A DNA stretch of 64,000 bases from Yersinia bercovieri ATCC 43970 (GCF_013282745.1 NZ_CP054044.1:3162001-3226000); one strand, 5' to 3'. Positions 18,694 to 28,910 are shown, counted from the first letter of the stretch. The notes: a model not told the origin generated them from the letters alone. A program made the numbers and translations.

Positions 18694-19872
18694 CTAATAA
18701 CGTGTTTTAAAAATCCAATATGACAATAGGAGTGCGAAGCCGGAGAGGGAGATATATATCCCCGCATAAGTCAGACCATAGGGTAATAGGCTATCAATAA
18801 TTAATGGCGTCATACCACCAAATAAACTGATTGAGATATTGCAACCAACCCCCATAGTTGCGGTGTGACCCTTTGCTACTTGCGCTATAACAGATAAGTT
18901 ACCGCACAATATCATGGCTGCATTGGCGCTAATAAATAGCTGCGCCAATAGAACAAACTCAAAAATAGTGCTGGATAAGAGCAAGTAGAGAGGTGTTGAA
19001 AATATGATTAAGCTATACACCCCCCATGCAAATACTTTTGATGCACTGGCATATCTGTCTGCTAGCCAGCCAGTTAACATCAATAGCAGGCAGAACAGAG
19101 CGGTGGAAAATATCGCATAAAGATTTTTAAAATCACCTATATGTAGCGACTCCCGTATTATCGACATTGACATGTTTTGTGCATAGAAAACAGTGGTAGC
19201 CGGAGCCATAATCAAACATATATGCATGGCATCGACCCAATTAACCCGGCGCTTATAAGCCATTGTCGCTTGGCTGGGTAATTTAATCCTAAACCAAAAA
19301 CTTACGGCGATATTGACGATGCCAAGCAGTAGAGGAATTCGCCAGCCGACGGTTTGCATAGTTTCCGAGTCAAGAGTGTGCTCAAGTAGATAGACAATAA
19401 TCAGTGATGCGAGAACCCCAATAAGAGAGCTACCAACAATCAAACTACAAATTCTGGCGCGCTCATTAGTTGCAGGGTCATCGAAAAGGTAAGTGGTTAG
19501 CGAGGCCACTTCACCACCAAAGCTAAGTGATAATGTCATTTGTAATAGCAAAACGACTAAGGGCGCATAATAGCCCAATGTATTGATGGGTAATAATGCC
19601 ATACAGAGAGTCGCAAGCCCGGTGATTAAACTGGTGAGGACTAATGCGGCTTTCCGGCCAGCTTGATCCGCATAACGGCCAATAATATATCCACCCAGCG
19701 GCCTTGTGATAAATCTTAAGGCAAATATACCCCAGACGATACTTTCGGGATTTTGATACCCTTGCCGCGCGAATTCGGCACTCAGATACATAGATATCGC
19801 TGCAAATACCGCAATATCATAATATTCCAATGTATTACCGGCTACTGCCCCTAATCTGAATTTCCATTTCAT
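18694..19872 (-). CDS. MFS transporter of the metabolite:H+ symporter type
   Basis: 392 residues, about 12 membrane helices. It starts MKWKFRLGAVAGNTLEYYDIAVF, typical of the MHS group, and has the loop 2-3 motif GRYADQAGRKAAL. The substrate cannot be read from sequence. It lies 27 bp downstream of a LuxR-type regulator gene on the same strand, so the two probably form an operon and the regulator may respond to the transported compound. No other catabolic gene adjoins. Confidence 0.8.
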   Translation of the reverse strand: MKWKFRLGAVAGNTLEYYDIAVFAAISMYLSAEFARQGYQNPESIVWGIFALRFITRPLGGYIIGRYADQAGRKAALVLTSLITGLATLCMALLPINTLGYYAPLVVLLLQMTLSLSFGGEVASLTTYLFDDPATNERARICSLIVGSSLIGVLASLIIVYLLEHTLDSETMQTVGWRIPLLLGIVNIAVSFWFRIKLPSQATMAYKRRVNWVDAMHICLIMAPATTVFYAQNMSMSIIRESLHIGDFKNLYAIFSTALFCLLLMLTGWLADRYASASKVFAWGVYSLIIFSTPLYLLLSSTIFEFVLLAQLFISANAAMILCGNLSVIAQVAKGHTATMGVGCNISISLFGGMTPLIIDSLLPYGLTYAGIYISLSGFALLLSYWIFKTRY

Positions 19873-19899
19873 CCTATTCCCTCAATCTATCACACTGTT

Positions 19900-20682
19900 T
19901 TATTGGGTTGTTTTGATAAGAACGTCCAGACAAGCTAATGTTACCCCATGATCTTTAAGCGCTTTGAATAATGAGGCAGATGATTGATGCTGACAATTGA
20001 GTTTCTCTTTTATATGGTGAATACGTGCTCGCTCGGTCGTCACGGTGCAGCCATGAAATGTGGCAATCTCTTTGACTTGTCGATGTGAAAGTAAAAGTCG
20101 AATAGTCGAGATCTCCTTGCGGGTAAAGCGAATCTTGCCAAAACGCATATAGGGGTGATAATCAAGTGAATCTTCGTACATATTATTGGCTGCGATTTTA
20201 TCAAGTGTAATCTCCTCTCTTAGTGGTAGCGCGGTCTCTTGCGGATGCTGCTTTTTCCATAATTTATTAGTGTAATCACTTAATATAGGTTTAAACTTTA
20301 GGAACGCCATTATATCTTTAGGGGGTAATGCTTTTGTTGAATTTACAGAAATTAATTCGAATACTGAGCCATGGCAAGTGCACATATCTACTTTTTCTTT
20401 GTATTTTTTATTTTTAAATTTAAATAGTGTTTCTGAAAATATTGATGAGTAGTTCTCCCAGTATTGTACTCCCGTAGCTAATCGCTCGCTAATACGTAAG
20501 TCTAAATCATCTTCCCAACATAATAAGTGCCACTCATAATCACTGGTTATTCCATCTATTTTCTTCTTTTTAATATCAACCATGGCATAGTTAATGGCTA
20601 CATTATCCCAGTCAAAACAGTGAGAAAAAGCATTTCGCATTTTAGTGCAATTAATTTCAAATTGATTATTTGTAACGTCCAT
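19900..20682 (-). CDS. LuxR-type transcriptional regulator
   Basis: 260 residues. The C-terminal HTH is recognisable around residues 185-235 (FTRKEISTIRLLLSHRQVKEIATFHGCTVTTERARIHHIKEKL). The N-terminal ~170 residues match no family I recognise and lack a clear receiver Asp; they may be a sensing domain. The Tyr/Phe/Trp-rich region DYEWHLLCWEDDL hints at a ligand pocket, which is inference. A TGGAG precedes ATG 20682. AT-rich flanks suggest possible horizontal origin. Confidence 0.7.
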   Translation of the reverse strand: MDVTNNQFEINCTKMRNAFSHCFDWDNVAINYAMVDIKKKKIDGITSDYEWHLLCWEDDLDLRISERLATGVQYWENYSSIFSETLFKFKNKKYKEKVDMCTCHGSVFELISVNSTKALPPKDIMAFLKFKPILSDYTNKLWKKQHPQETALPLREEITLDKIAANNMYEDSLDYHPYMRFGKIRFTRKEISTIRLLLSHRQVKEIATFHGCTVTTERARIHHIKEKLNCQHQSSASLFKALKDHGVTLACLDVLIKTTQ

Positions 20683-20993
20683 AAATACTCCAGTTTGAAG
20701 TTGTGTGCAATGTGCAAAAAGGGGTCTATAGATCTAACATGCTACTATTTAAAATAACAGATCTTTTTATAGTAATAGATTTTTAATTGTTTATGTTTCA
20801 GTATGCATAATTTATGGCTGCTTGTTGGGTGATTACCAAGCTAAAAATAATAATAAGCATGAGGAGTTAATAATTAATCTAGAGATTCATATATTATGAT
20901 TAATAGCGATAATACTGATTGGCATGGTGCTAATATTATTTTGGCGATACATGAAAAGGATTATCCGCTCTCAGCTTTAGCGGGGTGATGTCA
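20683..20993. other. AT-rich intergenic region upstream of the LuxR-type gene
   Basis: No supported open frame. It should contain the promoter for the LuxR-MFS pair on the minus strand. A plus-strand terminator-like hairpin follows it without an annotated plus-strand gene. Confidence 0.4.
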
Positions 20994-21027
20994 CTCAGGG
21001 CAACTTTTGGGCTGCCCTTGAGTTTTA
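20994..21027 (+). terminator. Terminator-like hairpin with no upstream plus-strand gene
   Basis: CTCAGGGCA (20994-21002) pairs with TGCCCTTGAG (21013-21022), followed by TTTTAG on the plus strand. It sits just past the end of the minus-strand HTH gene and could also end that transcript, but the T run is on the plus-strand side. Confidence 0.55.
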
Positions 21028-21034
21028 GCTATTA

Positions 21035-21517
21035 TCACAGATTACGTAGCTTCTTTTGCAGGCGCTTTTGCTGCCAGCGCTCCAGCCAATTGCCCAGTAA
21101 AAACATATTAATGGCCCTTAGCCCTAATGGGATACCCAATCCAAGCACGACCCACCATGCCCACATATAATCCGGTGAGGTGAACCAGTTAATGGCAAAC
21201 AGCAGTGCACACAGGATAACCGCGCGCAGTAATTGGCGTAAAAAAGCCATTTCATTGTCAACGGCATCACGGGCATCAAGTACCCGCTGGTCAACGGCAT
21301 CAGCGGGTGCCGCTTGTTGCTGGCTGGCACCGGGGGTGTAGAGCTCGCTGACTTTCAGCTCCAAAACTGCGGCAATGGCACTCAAGGTTTCCAGGCTAGC
21401 TTGCTCGCCACTCTCTACTCGCTGGATAGTGCGCACATTAAGACTGCAAAGTTCGGCTAACTGCTCTTGTGACCAGGCGCGAGCCTGCCGTAATTCGCGA
21501 ATACGATAAAGATTCAT
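21035..21517 (-). CDS. XRE-family HTH protein with two-helix membrane domain
   Basis: 160 residues. Residues 1-58 form an XRE/Cro-type helix-turn-helix (LRQARAWSQEQLAELCSLNVRTIQRVESG). A linker rich in Gln/Ala follows, then a two-helix membrane segment (about 95-140: LLRAVILCALLFAINW and MWAWWVVLGLGIPLGLRAINM) and a basic tail. This HTH plus 2TM layout marks membrane-anchored regulators of unknown target. It stands alone in its transcription unit. Confidence 0.8.
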   Translation of the reverse strand: MNLYRIRELRQARAWSQEQLAELCSLNVRTIQRVESGEQASLETLSAIAAVLELKVSELYTPGASQQQAAPADAVDQRVLDARDAVDNEMAFLRQLLRAVILCALLFAINWFTSPDYMWAWWVVLGLGIPLGLRAINMFLLGNWLERWQQKRLQKKLRNL

Positions 21518-21840
21518 ATTAAGCTCCCCATGGGGTTGGTTGGTATACCGGCAAACCTACGCGCACGCGTTCGACATCACCACGACAGTAACCCGACATC
21601 TTCCCGACGCCTGGCAGACAGTCACATCACGGCCTATTTTGCTGATTATCTCAGCCCAATATCTACCCCATCACCGGGTTATTTATCACAGTTACTTGCC
21701 ATCCATATTGACAGAACCCGGCGCGGTTAATATCTTGATTGATAGTTAAGCTCCATTTTAATTATTAAAGTGGAGTTTTGTTTTCGGCAATTAGCCAGCA
21801 CACACTCGCCTGAATTATTGATCAATGGGGAACACCACCG
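21518..21840. other. Intergenic region upstream of nanM with hairpin
   Basis: The 323-bp gap holds divergent promoters for the HTH gene and nanM. A hairpin at 21748-21783 (CTCCA-TTTTA / TAAA-TGGAG type stem, then TTTTGTTTT) looks like a plus-strand terminator or attenuator in front of nanM. Open frames here have no coding character. Confidence 0.4.
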
Positions 21841-23019
21841 ATGACTCAGATATACCGTCAATATAAGAAAAAATGGAGTGCAAGAGTAGTACTGTTTAGC
21901 GCGCTCACACTATTAGTGAGCTTCTCCTTGCCGCAGGCCAACGCCCGGCACTATCCGGATGTGCCGGTTCCCTTTAAAAACGGGACGGGTGCGCGGGTGA
22001 ATAACCATTTATATATTGGTCTGGGCAGTGCCGGCCAATCCTGGTTTCACCTTGATACGGATAACCTCAGCAGCGGTTGGCAGAAAATAGCGGATTTCCC
22101 CGGACAACCGCGAGAGCAATCTGTCACGGTGGCGCTGGATGGGAAACTCTATGTCTTTGGTGGCGTGGGCAAAAGTAGCGCCAGTGATACTCAAGTGCGG
22201 GCGCTGAATGATGTCTACCGATTTGATCCATCAACGAATCAATGGCAGCAGTTGGCGACGCGCGCTCCGCGTGGCTTGGTCGGCACGGCGGCCACCACCT
22301 TGGATGGCACTCAGGTGCTGCTGCTCGGGGGGGTAAATAAAGCGGTTTTTGATGGTTATTTCGCTGATTTGGCGACAGCCGGAAGCAATGAAACGCAGAA
22401 GAGCGCAGTGATTAATGCCTATTTTGATCAGGCCCCCGCTGACTATTTCTATAACCGTGATGTGCTTATTTATGAGCCAACCAAGAATCAGTGGAAAAGT
22501 GGCGGTCAGGTGCCATTTTTAGGCACCGCCGGATCAGCAATAATTGCCATGAATAATCGGCTGATATTAATTAATGGTGAAATTAAGCCCGGTTTGCGGA
22601 CTGCGGCAGTTTGGCAGGGGGAGAAGCAGGGCGCAGAGCTGAAATGGCAGCAACTGCCCGATTTGATCGGGGTAGAAAAGGGAGCGGCGCAAGAGGGGTT
22701 GGCAGGGGCATTTTCCGGTGTCAGCCATAACGCGGTGTTGGTGGCTGGCGGCGCCAATTTCCCCGGGGCCTGGCAACAGTTCAGTGCAGGTCAACTTTAT
22801 GCGCACAAGGGGTTGAAAAAACAGTGGCAACAAGAGGTTTATGCGCAGGTAGATGGCCAGTGGCAACTGGCAGGTAAATTGCCTCAACCACTGGGTTACG
22901 GTGTTTCTATTCAGGATAATAATAGGGTGATTCTGGTGGGGGGAGAAACCACGGATGGCGTCGCGACATCCGCGGTGACACAGCTATCCTGGCAGGGCCA
23001 GCAACTCCACATGGAGTAA
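21841..23019 (+). CDS. nanM: N-acetylneuraminate epimerase NanM
   Basis: 392 residues. A signal peptide (about 1-35, ending LPQANARH) exports it to the periplasm. Kelch-type repeats form a six-bladed propeller: [73 protein letters not shown] and [12 protein letters not shown]. It converts alpha- to beta-sialic acid, speeding uptake of host-derived sialate. GGGGA precedes the ATG. No other nan gene is next to it here. Confidence 0.92.
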   Translation: MTQIYRQYKKKWSARVVLFSALTLLVSFSLPQANARHYPDVPVPFKNGTGARVNNHLYIGLGSAGQSWFHLDTDNLSSGWQKIADFPGQPREQSVTVALDGKLYVFGGVGKSSASDTQVRALNDVYRFDPSTNQWQQLATRAPRGLVGTAATTLDGTQVLLLGGVNKAVFDGYFADLATAGSNETQKSAVINAYFDQAPADYFYNRDVLIYEPTKNQWKSGGQVPFLGTAGSAIIAMNNRLILINGEIKPGLRTAAVWQGEKQGAELKWQQLPDLIGVEKGAAQEGLAGAFSGVSHNAVLVAGGANFPGAWQQFSAGQLYAHKGLKKQWQQEVYAQVDGQWQLAGKLPQPLGYGVSIQDNNRVILVGGETTDGVATSAVTQLSWQGQQLHME

Positions 23020-23154
23020 ATCTTTACCGCCTTGCATCACAAAGAGTTTGTGTGTCTGGTGTAATGGATAATGTTAAAAGCACCTTGCTGATAGGCGGTC
23101 GCATCCTCATGTTGTTCGGCAAGCTAGGGATAGCTGAAAAGGGCAGAGAAAATT

Positions 23155-23177
23155 GGCGTCAGAGAGGCTCTGACGCC
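23155..23177 (-). terminator. cycA terminator
   Basis: GGCGTCAGAG / CTCTGACGCC, a perfect 10-bp stem with a 3-base loop. On the minus strand it is followed by AATTTTC, just past the cycA stop. Confidence 0.85.
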
Positions 23178-23184
23178 GGATAAC

Positions 23185-24606
23185 TTAGCGGTTATCACTG
23201 TCGAACAGCTGGGTTTTGCGTCTCTTCAAGATGAGATAGCCGATGGTCAGTATCACAAACCACAGCGGCGTGACCATCAGTGCCTGACGAGTATCACTCT
23301 CCAAGGTTAGCAGCACCAGCACGAAGGCGAAGAACGCCATGCAGAGCCAAGACATGAAAATACCGGCTGGCATTTTGTAGATCGATTTTTTATGCAGCGC
23401 TGGACGTCTTTTGCGATAGACCAAATAAGAGCAAAGGATAATGGTCCAAACAAACATAAACAGAATCGCCGAAACCGTGGTGACCAGTGTGAAGACGGTC
23501 ATGACATTCGGGATCAGGTAGATCAGCACCACACCGCCTAGCAGGCAGATGCAAGAGAATGTCAGGCCAGAGGCCGGAACAGAGCGGCGTGACAACTTAC
23601 CAAATTGCTTTGGTGCATCACCCTCTTTTGCCAGCCCGAACAGCATACGGCTGGTGGAGAATACGCCGCTGTTGGCTGAAGAGGCGGCGGAGGTCAAGAC
23701 CACAAAGTTGATTACACTTGCGGCTGCGGGCAACCCGACCAACACGAATAGCTCAACAAACGGGCTTTTATCCGCAACCACCGAGCTCCATGGGGTCACC
23801 GACATAATCATAATCAATGAGAAAACATAGAACATAATAATGCGGATAGGAATGGAGTTGATAGCGCGGGGCAATACCACTTCAGGATCTTTGGTTTCAG
23901 CGGCGGTGGTCCCGACTAACTCAATACCCACAAACGCAAAAACAGCGATCTGGAAACCGGCAAAGAAGCCGCTGATGCCTTTCGGGAACATCCCGCCATC
24001 ACTCCATAAATGGGTAAATGACGCGGTCGTGCCGGAAGGGGAGTGATAGCTGATTAACACCATGGTCAACCCGGCAAAAATCAGAGCCACGATGGCCACG
24101 ATCTTAATCATGGCGAACCAGAACTCCATTTCACCGAACATTTTTACCGTCGCTAAATTCAGTGATAGCAGTAGTAAAACCACTAACAGTGAGGCGACCC
24201 ATTGGGAGAAACCGGGGAACCAGAATTGCGCATAAGCGGTAATGGCGACCACATCGGCGATCCCGGTGATGACCCAACAAAACCAGTAGGTCCAGCCAGT
24301 GAAAAATCCGGCCCAAGGGCCAAGTAGGTCAGCGGCAAAATCACTGAATGACTTATATTTTAGATTCGATAGCAACAGTTCACCCATTGCTCGCATCACG
24401 AAAAACAACATAAAACCGATAATCATATAGACGAAAATGATCGACGGCCCGGCAAGGCTGATGGTTTTACCCGATCCCATAAACAACCCAGTACCTATGG
24501 CACCGCCAATAGCAATTAGTTGAATATGGCGGTTGGAGAGATTCCTTTGAAGGTGCTCTTCAGGTTCCGGCAAAGGCTCTGCCACTATCTTGGATTGGTC
24601 TACCAT
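23185..24606 (-). CDS. cycA: D-serine/D-alanine/glycine transporter CycA
   Basis: 473 residues of the APC family with 12 membrane helices, nearly identical in many stretches to E. coli CycA. It is a proton symporter for glycine, D-alanine and D-serine. The family signature NRHIQLIAIGGAIGTGLF is at about residues 25-42, and FVGIELVGTTAAETKDP is in the middle. MVDQSKIV at 24606 is the conventional start; an ATG three codons upstream (24615) is also possible. Confidence 0.94.
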   Translation of the reverse strand: MVDQSKIVAEPLPEPEEHLQRNLSNRHIQLIAIGGAIGTGLFMGSGKTISLAGPSIIFVYMIIGFMLFFVMRAMGELLLSNLKYKSFSDFAADLLGPWAGFFTGWTYWFCWVITGIADVVAITAYAQFWFPGFSQWVASLLVVLLLLSLNLATVKMFGEMEFWFAMIKIVAIVALIFAGLTMVLISYHSPSGTTASFTHLWSDGGMFPKGISGFFAGFQIAVFAFVGIELVGTTAAETKDPEVVLPRAINSIPIRIIMFYVFSLIMIMSVTPWSSVVADKSPFVELFVLVGLPAAASVINFVVLTSAASSANSGVFSTSRMLFGLAKEGDAPKQFGKLSRRSVPASGLTFSCICLLGGVVLIYLIPNVMTVFTLVTTVSAILFMFVWTIILCSYLVYRKRRPALHKKSIYKMPAGIFMSWLCMAFFAFVLVLLTLESDTRQALMVTPLWFVILTIGYLILKRRKTQLFDSDNR

Positions 24607-24965
24607 CTTTCCCATTCCCTCTTCCTGTATTTGTGAAGTTGTTGAGCTCTATGTTGGCTCTTTGGTCTTAACCTGTCTGTCTGTCTGATTTTTCTATATT
24701 TACATCATGTTTTGCGAATAATTTAATATTTCAGTAACAATAATTACACAATACGCCTCGTTTTCCAGTGTTGATATTTCATACACTGAATTTTGTTAAG
24801 TTCATCACAGCGCGTGGAATTACAACATGAACTTACATAACTAACAATAATCGTCAGTATCAGATGAATAATTAATCTGCGATGGCGGAAATAACCGAGT
24901 ATAAAGAGAAAAATCCGATGAAGTGTTTGACAGCTAAGGCTAACAGGAGAATAATTATCGCCGTT
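24607..24965. other. Intergenic region between cycA and tRNA-Lys
   Basis: It contains the cycA leader and promoter on the minus strand and the tRNA-Lys promoter on the plus strand. AT-rich, and no coding frame is supported. Confidence 0.4.
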
Positions 24966-25041
<76 letters not shown>

Positions 25042-25085
25042 ACAAAATCAATGAGTTAGATCGCATTAAATATATTTCAATTCTA

Positions 25086-25440
25086 TTAACGTGTCATGTT
25101 TGTGCCATTAATGCTTAATATCTTGCTTATTTTTTTAGCATGTTGAGTTAAATAACTTGGTGAAAGATGAGTGTATTTTTTAACCATTTCAATTGACTCC
25201 CACCACCCATTTCTTGTAATACAGAAATAGGATCGCCGGATTGAACTAACCAATCTTGGCATGTATGCTTTAAATCATAAAATCGAAAATCTTCTATTCC
25301 GATTATTTTTACTCCAGCCTTTCAGGCCTTATTTCCGTCAACCCCCATTTCTCTCATTTCAGGTGTTAATTTTTCGCTTGATTTCACTGCAAAAGGCATG
25401 TGAACAAAAAAACACCGCTATGTTCCTTATCAATGTGCAA
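25086..25440 (-). pseudogene. Decayed phage-type tyrosine integrase (C-terminal remnant)
   Basis: The minus strand encodes a broken integrase catalytic domain. In order it reads a segment ending in [19 protein letters not shown], then [17 protein letters not shown], and after a one-base shift [19 protein letters not shown] to TAA at 25086-25088. Damage: an in-frame TGA where a Trp is expected (just before KAGVKII), a one-base deletion at the GGW position, Lys in place of the catalytic Arg neighbour in D-L-R-H, and no N-terminal half. The nucleophile Tyr (KKYTHLSP) is still visible. The position beside tRNA-Lys fits an old integration event. Confidence 0.8.
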
Positions 25441-25484
25441 ACTGGCCGCCAGAAAAGCTCGATAACTATTAAATTTAATTTAAC

Positions 25485-25685
25485 TTAACTTAATTGCTCA
25501 ATTAAGCCACGCAGTCCTGAGTTTAAAAAGCCATTTATTATATTTACTAATCTCTTCATATAACAACGAACTCCGATTTTTTGCATAATAAACTCAATCA
25601 GTTCCATGCACGCCACATGTGTAGTAAAGGTTATCAACACGATAGAACCAATCAGAATAGTTAAGATAATTAAAAGTTTTTTCAT
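25485..25685 (-). CDS. Possible small membrane protein, unknown
   Basis: 66 residues from MKKLLIILTILIGSIVLITFTTHVA, with one hydrophobic N-terminal helix or signal, then a basic region with three cysteines overall. No family is recognised and the ribosome-binding site is weak. It lies in the scar between two gene remnants, so it may be debris rather than a gene. Confidence 0.3.
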   Translation of the reverse strand: MKKLLIILTILIGSIVLITFTTHVACMELIEFIMQKIGVRCYMKRLVNIINGFLNSGLRGLIEQLS

Positions 25686-25777
25686 TCGTAGCCCATCTGT
25701 TGACTCAAGAATATTCATATACAACAGATATGCATACTGGTAATAAAGTTCAATTTTCGCCCGTTATCTGCAATTAA

Positions 25778-25941
25778 CCAACCATAACTACAGCCGAGAT
25801 CTGCAACTTTACGGCCAGACAGTGGTGGTAGGATTTGGCGGATTGCTGGCCACTCAGTTGCACCATCCAGCCCATCGACTGAGCGGCTAAGTTTGGCATA
25901 AGCTGAAAAAAAGCTTGGTCATCATAAATATTTTGAGTCAT
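25778..25941 (-). pseudogene. Truncated SAM-dependent methyltransferase (N-terminal remnant)
   Basis: From ATG 25941 the minus strand begins MTQNIYDDQAFF. After a one-base slip in the T run it continues AYAKLSRSVDGLDGA, EWPAIRQILPPLSGRKVADLGC and YGW. This is the N-terminus of a class I methyltransferase up to its glycine-rich SAM loop. The rest (about three quarters) is missing, so the gene was cut here during the rearrangement beside tRNA-Lys. Confidence 0.7.
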
Positions 25942-26334
25942 CTATTTATCTCGTTAAATGAGTCTATTATTGCCTAATAAAAAGCACTGCTAGTCTAGCA
26001 TTACCATGCGACGATTAAATAGACTGGCGAGTGCGCTGAATATTATTACCCCTGCAACATTTGGTAGTTGGGATTAGTTGACTGAGTCACGAGGGTTAAT
26101 ATCTGATAGCTTAAACTAATTAATACGAATGTGAGATGGGATTAATATTATTGCAATAGTGTTATTTGTCGATAAATAGGCTAAACTTTGTACAGCGCGA
26201 TTGGCGAATGATTGCTAATCGTTCTGGCTTCTCCAAAGACTGATAAAGCATGCATGTATTGCTAGTGCAGTTGGTCATTATCACGATTAAAGTGCTTTAT
26301 CCCTGACTAGATGCTTCTCTTGAAGGAGATAGCG
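25942..26334. other. Intergenic region
   Basis: About 390 bp, AT-rich, no coding frame seen. The right end carries GAAGGAGAT as ribosome-binding site of the next gene. Confidence 0.4.
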
Positions 26335-26832
26335 ATGACTCCCGTACAAATACTGATTATTCTGGTGCTAACACTTTTTGCCTTGTACCGTCAGTCGGCC
26401 AGTCACGAGGTGCCGCTAGGTCCCGCTCGTTTTAAATGGGCTTGGGTATACGGGATGGTCGGTTTGGTCGTGGGTGGCACATATATGCCAGCGACAATGA
26501 CCTCCTGGTTGGTGTTAGGTAGCGGTGTTGTCTTTAGTATTGTCATTGGTGTTTTACAAGGCCGCCTTATAGAAATTTGGCGTGAAGCAGATGGACGTAT
26601 TTTTTGTAAAGGGACACCACTGACCATTACTTTATTCCTGCTGCTTGTCGGGTCTAAATGGATTATTGGCACACTGCAATACCTTTATAATCAGCCAACG
26701 GAACAAGGTGGTTTTGGTGAAATCCTGATTATAATCGCAGTGATGGCCGCATTTCAGGTTGAAATTGTCAGGCGCCGTATTCGGGTTTTATATCCGGATA
26801 ATCCGGTTGACTCACTACCTGAAGGGCAGTAA
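26335..26832 (+). CDS. Four-helix inner-membrane protein (CcdC/DUF1453-like)
   Basis: 165 residues with four or five hydrophobic helices (IILVLTLFALY, WVYGMVGLVVGG, WLVLGSGVVFSIVIGVL, LTITLFLLLVGSKWIIGTL, ILIIIAVMAAFQVEIV). The loop GRLIEIWREADGRIFCKGTPLT, with conserved W-R-E-x-D-G-R, matches the DUF1453/CcdC-type membrane family as I remember it. Start ATG 26335 is chosen for GAAGGAGAT 6 bases upstream. Function unknown. Confidence 0.65.
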   Translation: MTPVQILIILVLTLFALYRQSASHEVPLGPARFKWAWVYGMVGLVVGGTYMPATMTSWLVLGSGVVFSIVIGVLQGRLIEIWREADGRIFCKGTPLTITLFLLLVGSKWIIGTLQYLYNQPTEQGGFGEILIIIAVMAAFQVEIVRRRIRVLYPDNPVDSLPEGQ

Positions 26833-26912
26833 TAAAATGTTATTTCAGCTAACAGTCGAGGACGGGCTGTTAGCTGACACACAAAAAAGTCGGCATTCGG
26901 CGCGACTCTGGT

Positions 26913-27242
26913 TCAATCGACAATAAAAAGTTTAGCCCCTGAGATTGCTGACGAACGGTGTGCTTCCGCATGATCCGCAACCTGATAACTCATCCCTGCC
27001 TTTAATATAAAAATTCGGCCATCATCCAATTCAGTGCTTAATTCACCGCCAATGCAGAGCAAAATATGGCCTTTGGAACACCAGTGGTCTGCCAGATATC
27101 CCGCACTGTACTCAACCATACGCACTCTTATGCTGCCAAAATTCTGTGTTCGCCAATAGGCAACACCGTGCTCTCCTTTATGCTCGGTTTTATCTATTGT
27201 TGACCAATCGGTGATACCAAATGGAATATCCACTATATTCAT
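26913..27242 (-). CDS. DHCW-motif cupin protein
   Basis: 109 residues forming a small cupin. The sequence LADHWCSKGHILLCIGGEL carries the D-H-x-C motif that names this family, with His/Cys residues likely to bind metal, followed by a second cupin half (ELDDGRIFILKAGMSYQVADHAEAH). The reaction is unknown. It is transcribed alone, with its own gap to amyA. Confidence 0.8.
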   Translation of the reverse strand: MNIVDIPFGITDWSTIDKTEHKGEHGVAYWRTQNFGSIRVRMVEYSAGYLADHWCSKGHILLCIGGELSTELDDGRIFILKAGMSYQVADHAEAHRSSAISGAKLFIVD

Positions 27243-27390
27243 TTAAGCCTCATATTTCTAATATAGATAAACGGCTTTCACATTAACGCACTCTCAAAAG
27301 GAATACACAGTCTATTACCTTATTATCAGTCCAATTTTTATAAAGTGGGCCATACTATGGGGTAGAAGGTAAAATGGAGCTATCAAGCCT

Positions 27391-28881
27391 ATGAAAAATC
27401 CCACGATTTTCCAGTTTTTCCATTGGTACTACCCAGACGGTGGCAAATTATGGCAGGAAGTTTCTGAACGAGCGGAGCATATCAGTCAGCTTGGGATTAA
27501 TTTTGTTTGGCTTCCTCCTGCCTATAAAGGTGCCTCCGGAGGCTACTCTGTCGGGTATGACACCTATGACTTATTTGATTTGGGCGAATTTGATCAGAAG
27601 GGAACGCGGGCGACAAAATATGGCGATAAAGAGGGGCTGCTGAATGCGATTAATCGATTAAAAGAAGTGGATATAAAAGTACTTTTTGATGTGGTATTCA
27701 ATCACAAAATGGGTGCCGACGAAAAAGAGCAAGTTAGTGTTCGCAAAGTGAATCCTGAAAACCGGACTGAAATTGATGATGAGGTTATTGACGCCCAGGC
27801 TTATACCCGTTTTACATTCCCTGGACGCCATCAAACTTACTCATCATTTATCTGGGATAAGCAGTGCTTTTCTGGGGTTGATTATATTGAAGAGCCGTCA
27901 GATGAAGGTATTTTTAAAATCGTAAATAATTATAGTGATGAGGGTTGGAATAGCGAGGTTGATGATGAATTAGGTAATTTTGATTATCTGATGGGGGCGG
28001 ATATTGATTTCCGTAATCCTGCGGTGATGGGTGAGTTAAAATATTGGGGTGAATGGCTGCTTGATTCACTGCCAATTGATGGTTTTCGTTTGGATGCAGT
28101 GAAACACATTCCTGCCTGGTTTTTTAAAGAGTGGATAGAGCATGTACGAAGTAAAGCGGGACGAGATCTGCTAATTATTGCTGAATATTGGTCACCGGAT
28201 ATTGAAAAATTACAGCAGTATTTGGCGCGGGTAGAGGGTAATGCGATGCTGTTTGATGTCGCTTTACATCACAATTTTCACGACGCGTCTAAACAAGGTG
28301 AGGATTTTGATTTAACGAAAGTATTCAATGGCTCATTAATCGAAGTTGATCCAATGCATACTATAACTTTAGTCGCTAATCATGATACTCAACCCCTACA
28401 ATCACTGGAGGCCCCGGTTGAACCTTGGTTTAAGCCGTTAGCTTATGCGCTGATTTTAATTCGTGAACAGGGCATCCCCTGTATTTTCTATCCTGATCTT
28501 TTCGGTGCCAATTATGAAGATAGTGGTGATGATGGCGGAACTTATCAGATAGAAATGCCGGTTGTTACTGAGTTAGAAAAGTTAATTCAAGCCAGGAAAC
28601 GTTTCGCTCATGGAGCGCAGACAGATTATTTTGATGATAAGAACTGTATCGCTTTTGTTCGTGCAGGCACGGAGGAAGATCCCGGCTGTGTCGTCATCCT
28701 TTCTAATAGCGCTGAAAATGAAAAAACAATTGCACTTGGTGCAGATTTCCCGAATAAAGAGTTCGCCGACTATTTAGGTAATCACCCCGCTACTATTACT
28801 ACCGATGACGCGGGGGAGGCGGTATTTCCAGTGAATGGTGGAAGTGTCAGTCTTTGGGTGCTGAAAGATTTGTTGTCATAA
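27391..28881 (+). CDS. amyA: Cytoplasmic alpha-amylase AmyA
   Basis: 496 residues, GH13, no signal peptide, matching E. coli AmyA (495). It hydrolyses alpha-1,4 glucans in the cytoplasm. GH13 region I is [17 protein letters not shown], region [13 protein letters not shown] (nucleophile Asp about residue 232), region III IIAEYWS (acid/base Glu about 263) and region [13 protein letters not shown]. It is transcribed toward a strong bidirectional hairpin. Confidence 0.96.
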   Translation: MKNPTIFQFFHWYYPDGGKLWQEVSERAEHISQLGINFVWLPPAYKGASGGYSVGYDTYDLFDLGEFDQKGTRATKYGDKEGLLNAINRLKEVDIKVLFDVVFNHKMGADEKEQVSVRKVNPENRTEIDDEVIDAQAYTRFTFPGRHQTYSSFIWDKQCFSGVDYIEEPSDEGIFKIVNNYSDEGWNSEVDDELGNFDYLMGADIDFRNPAVMGELKYWGEWLLDSLPIDGFRLDAVKHIPAWFFKEWIEHVRSKAGRDLLIIAEYWSPDIEKLQQYLARVEGNAMLFDVALHHNFHDASKQGEDFDLTKVFNGSLIEVDPMHTITLVANHDTQPLQSLEAPVEPWFKPLAYALILIREQGIPCIFYPDLFGANYEDSGDDGGTYQIEMPVVTELEKLIQARKRFAHGAQTDYFDDKNCIAFVRAGTEEDPGCVVILSNSAENEKTIALGADFPNKEFADYLGNHPATITTDDAGEAVFPVNGGSVSLWVLKDLLS

Positions 28882-28910
28882 ATAACATGAATTTCATTAA
28901 TACTAGGGCT

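Noticed and set aside
21540..21749. 69-codon plus-strand frame ending just before a hairpin upstream of nanM
   Set aside because: Composition is not protein-like, no ribosome-binding site, and an overlapping frame of similar length exists. The hairpin alone was kept.
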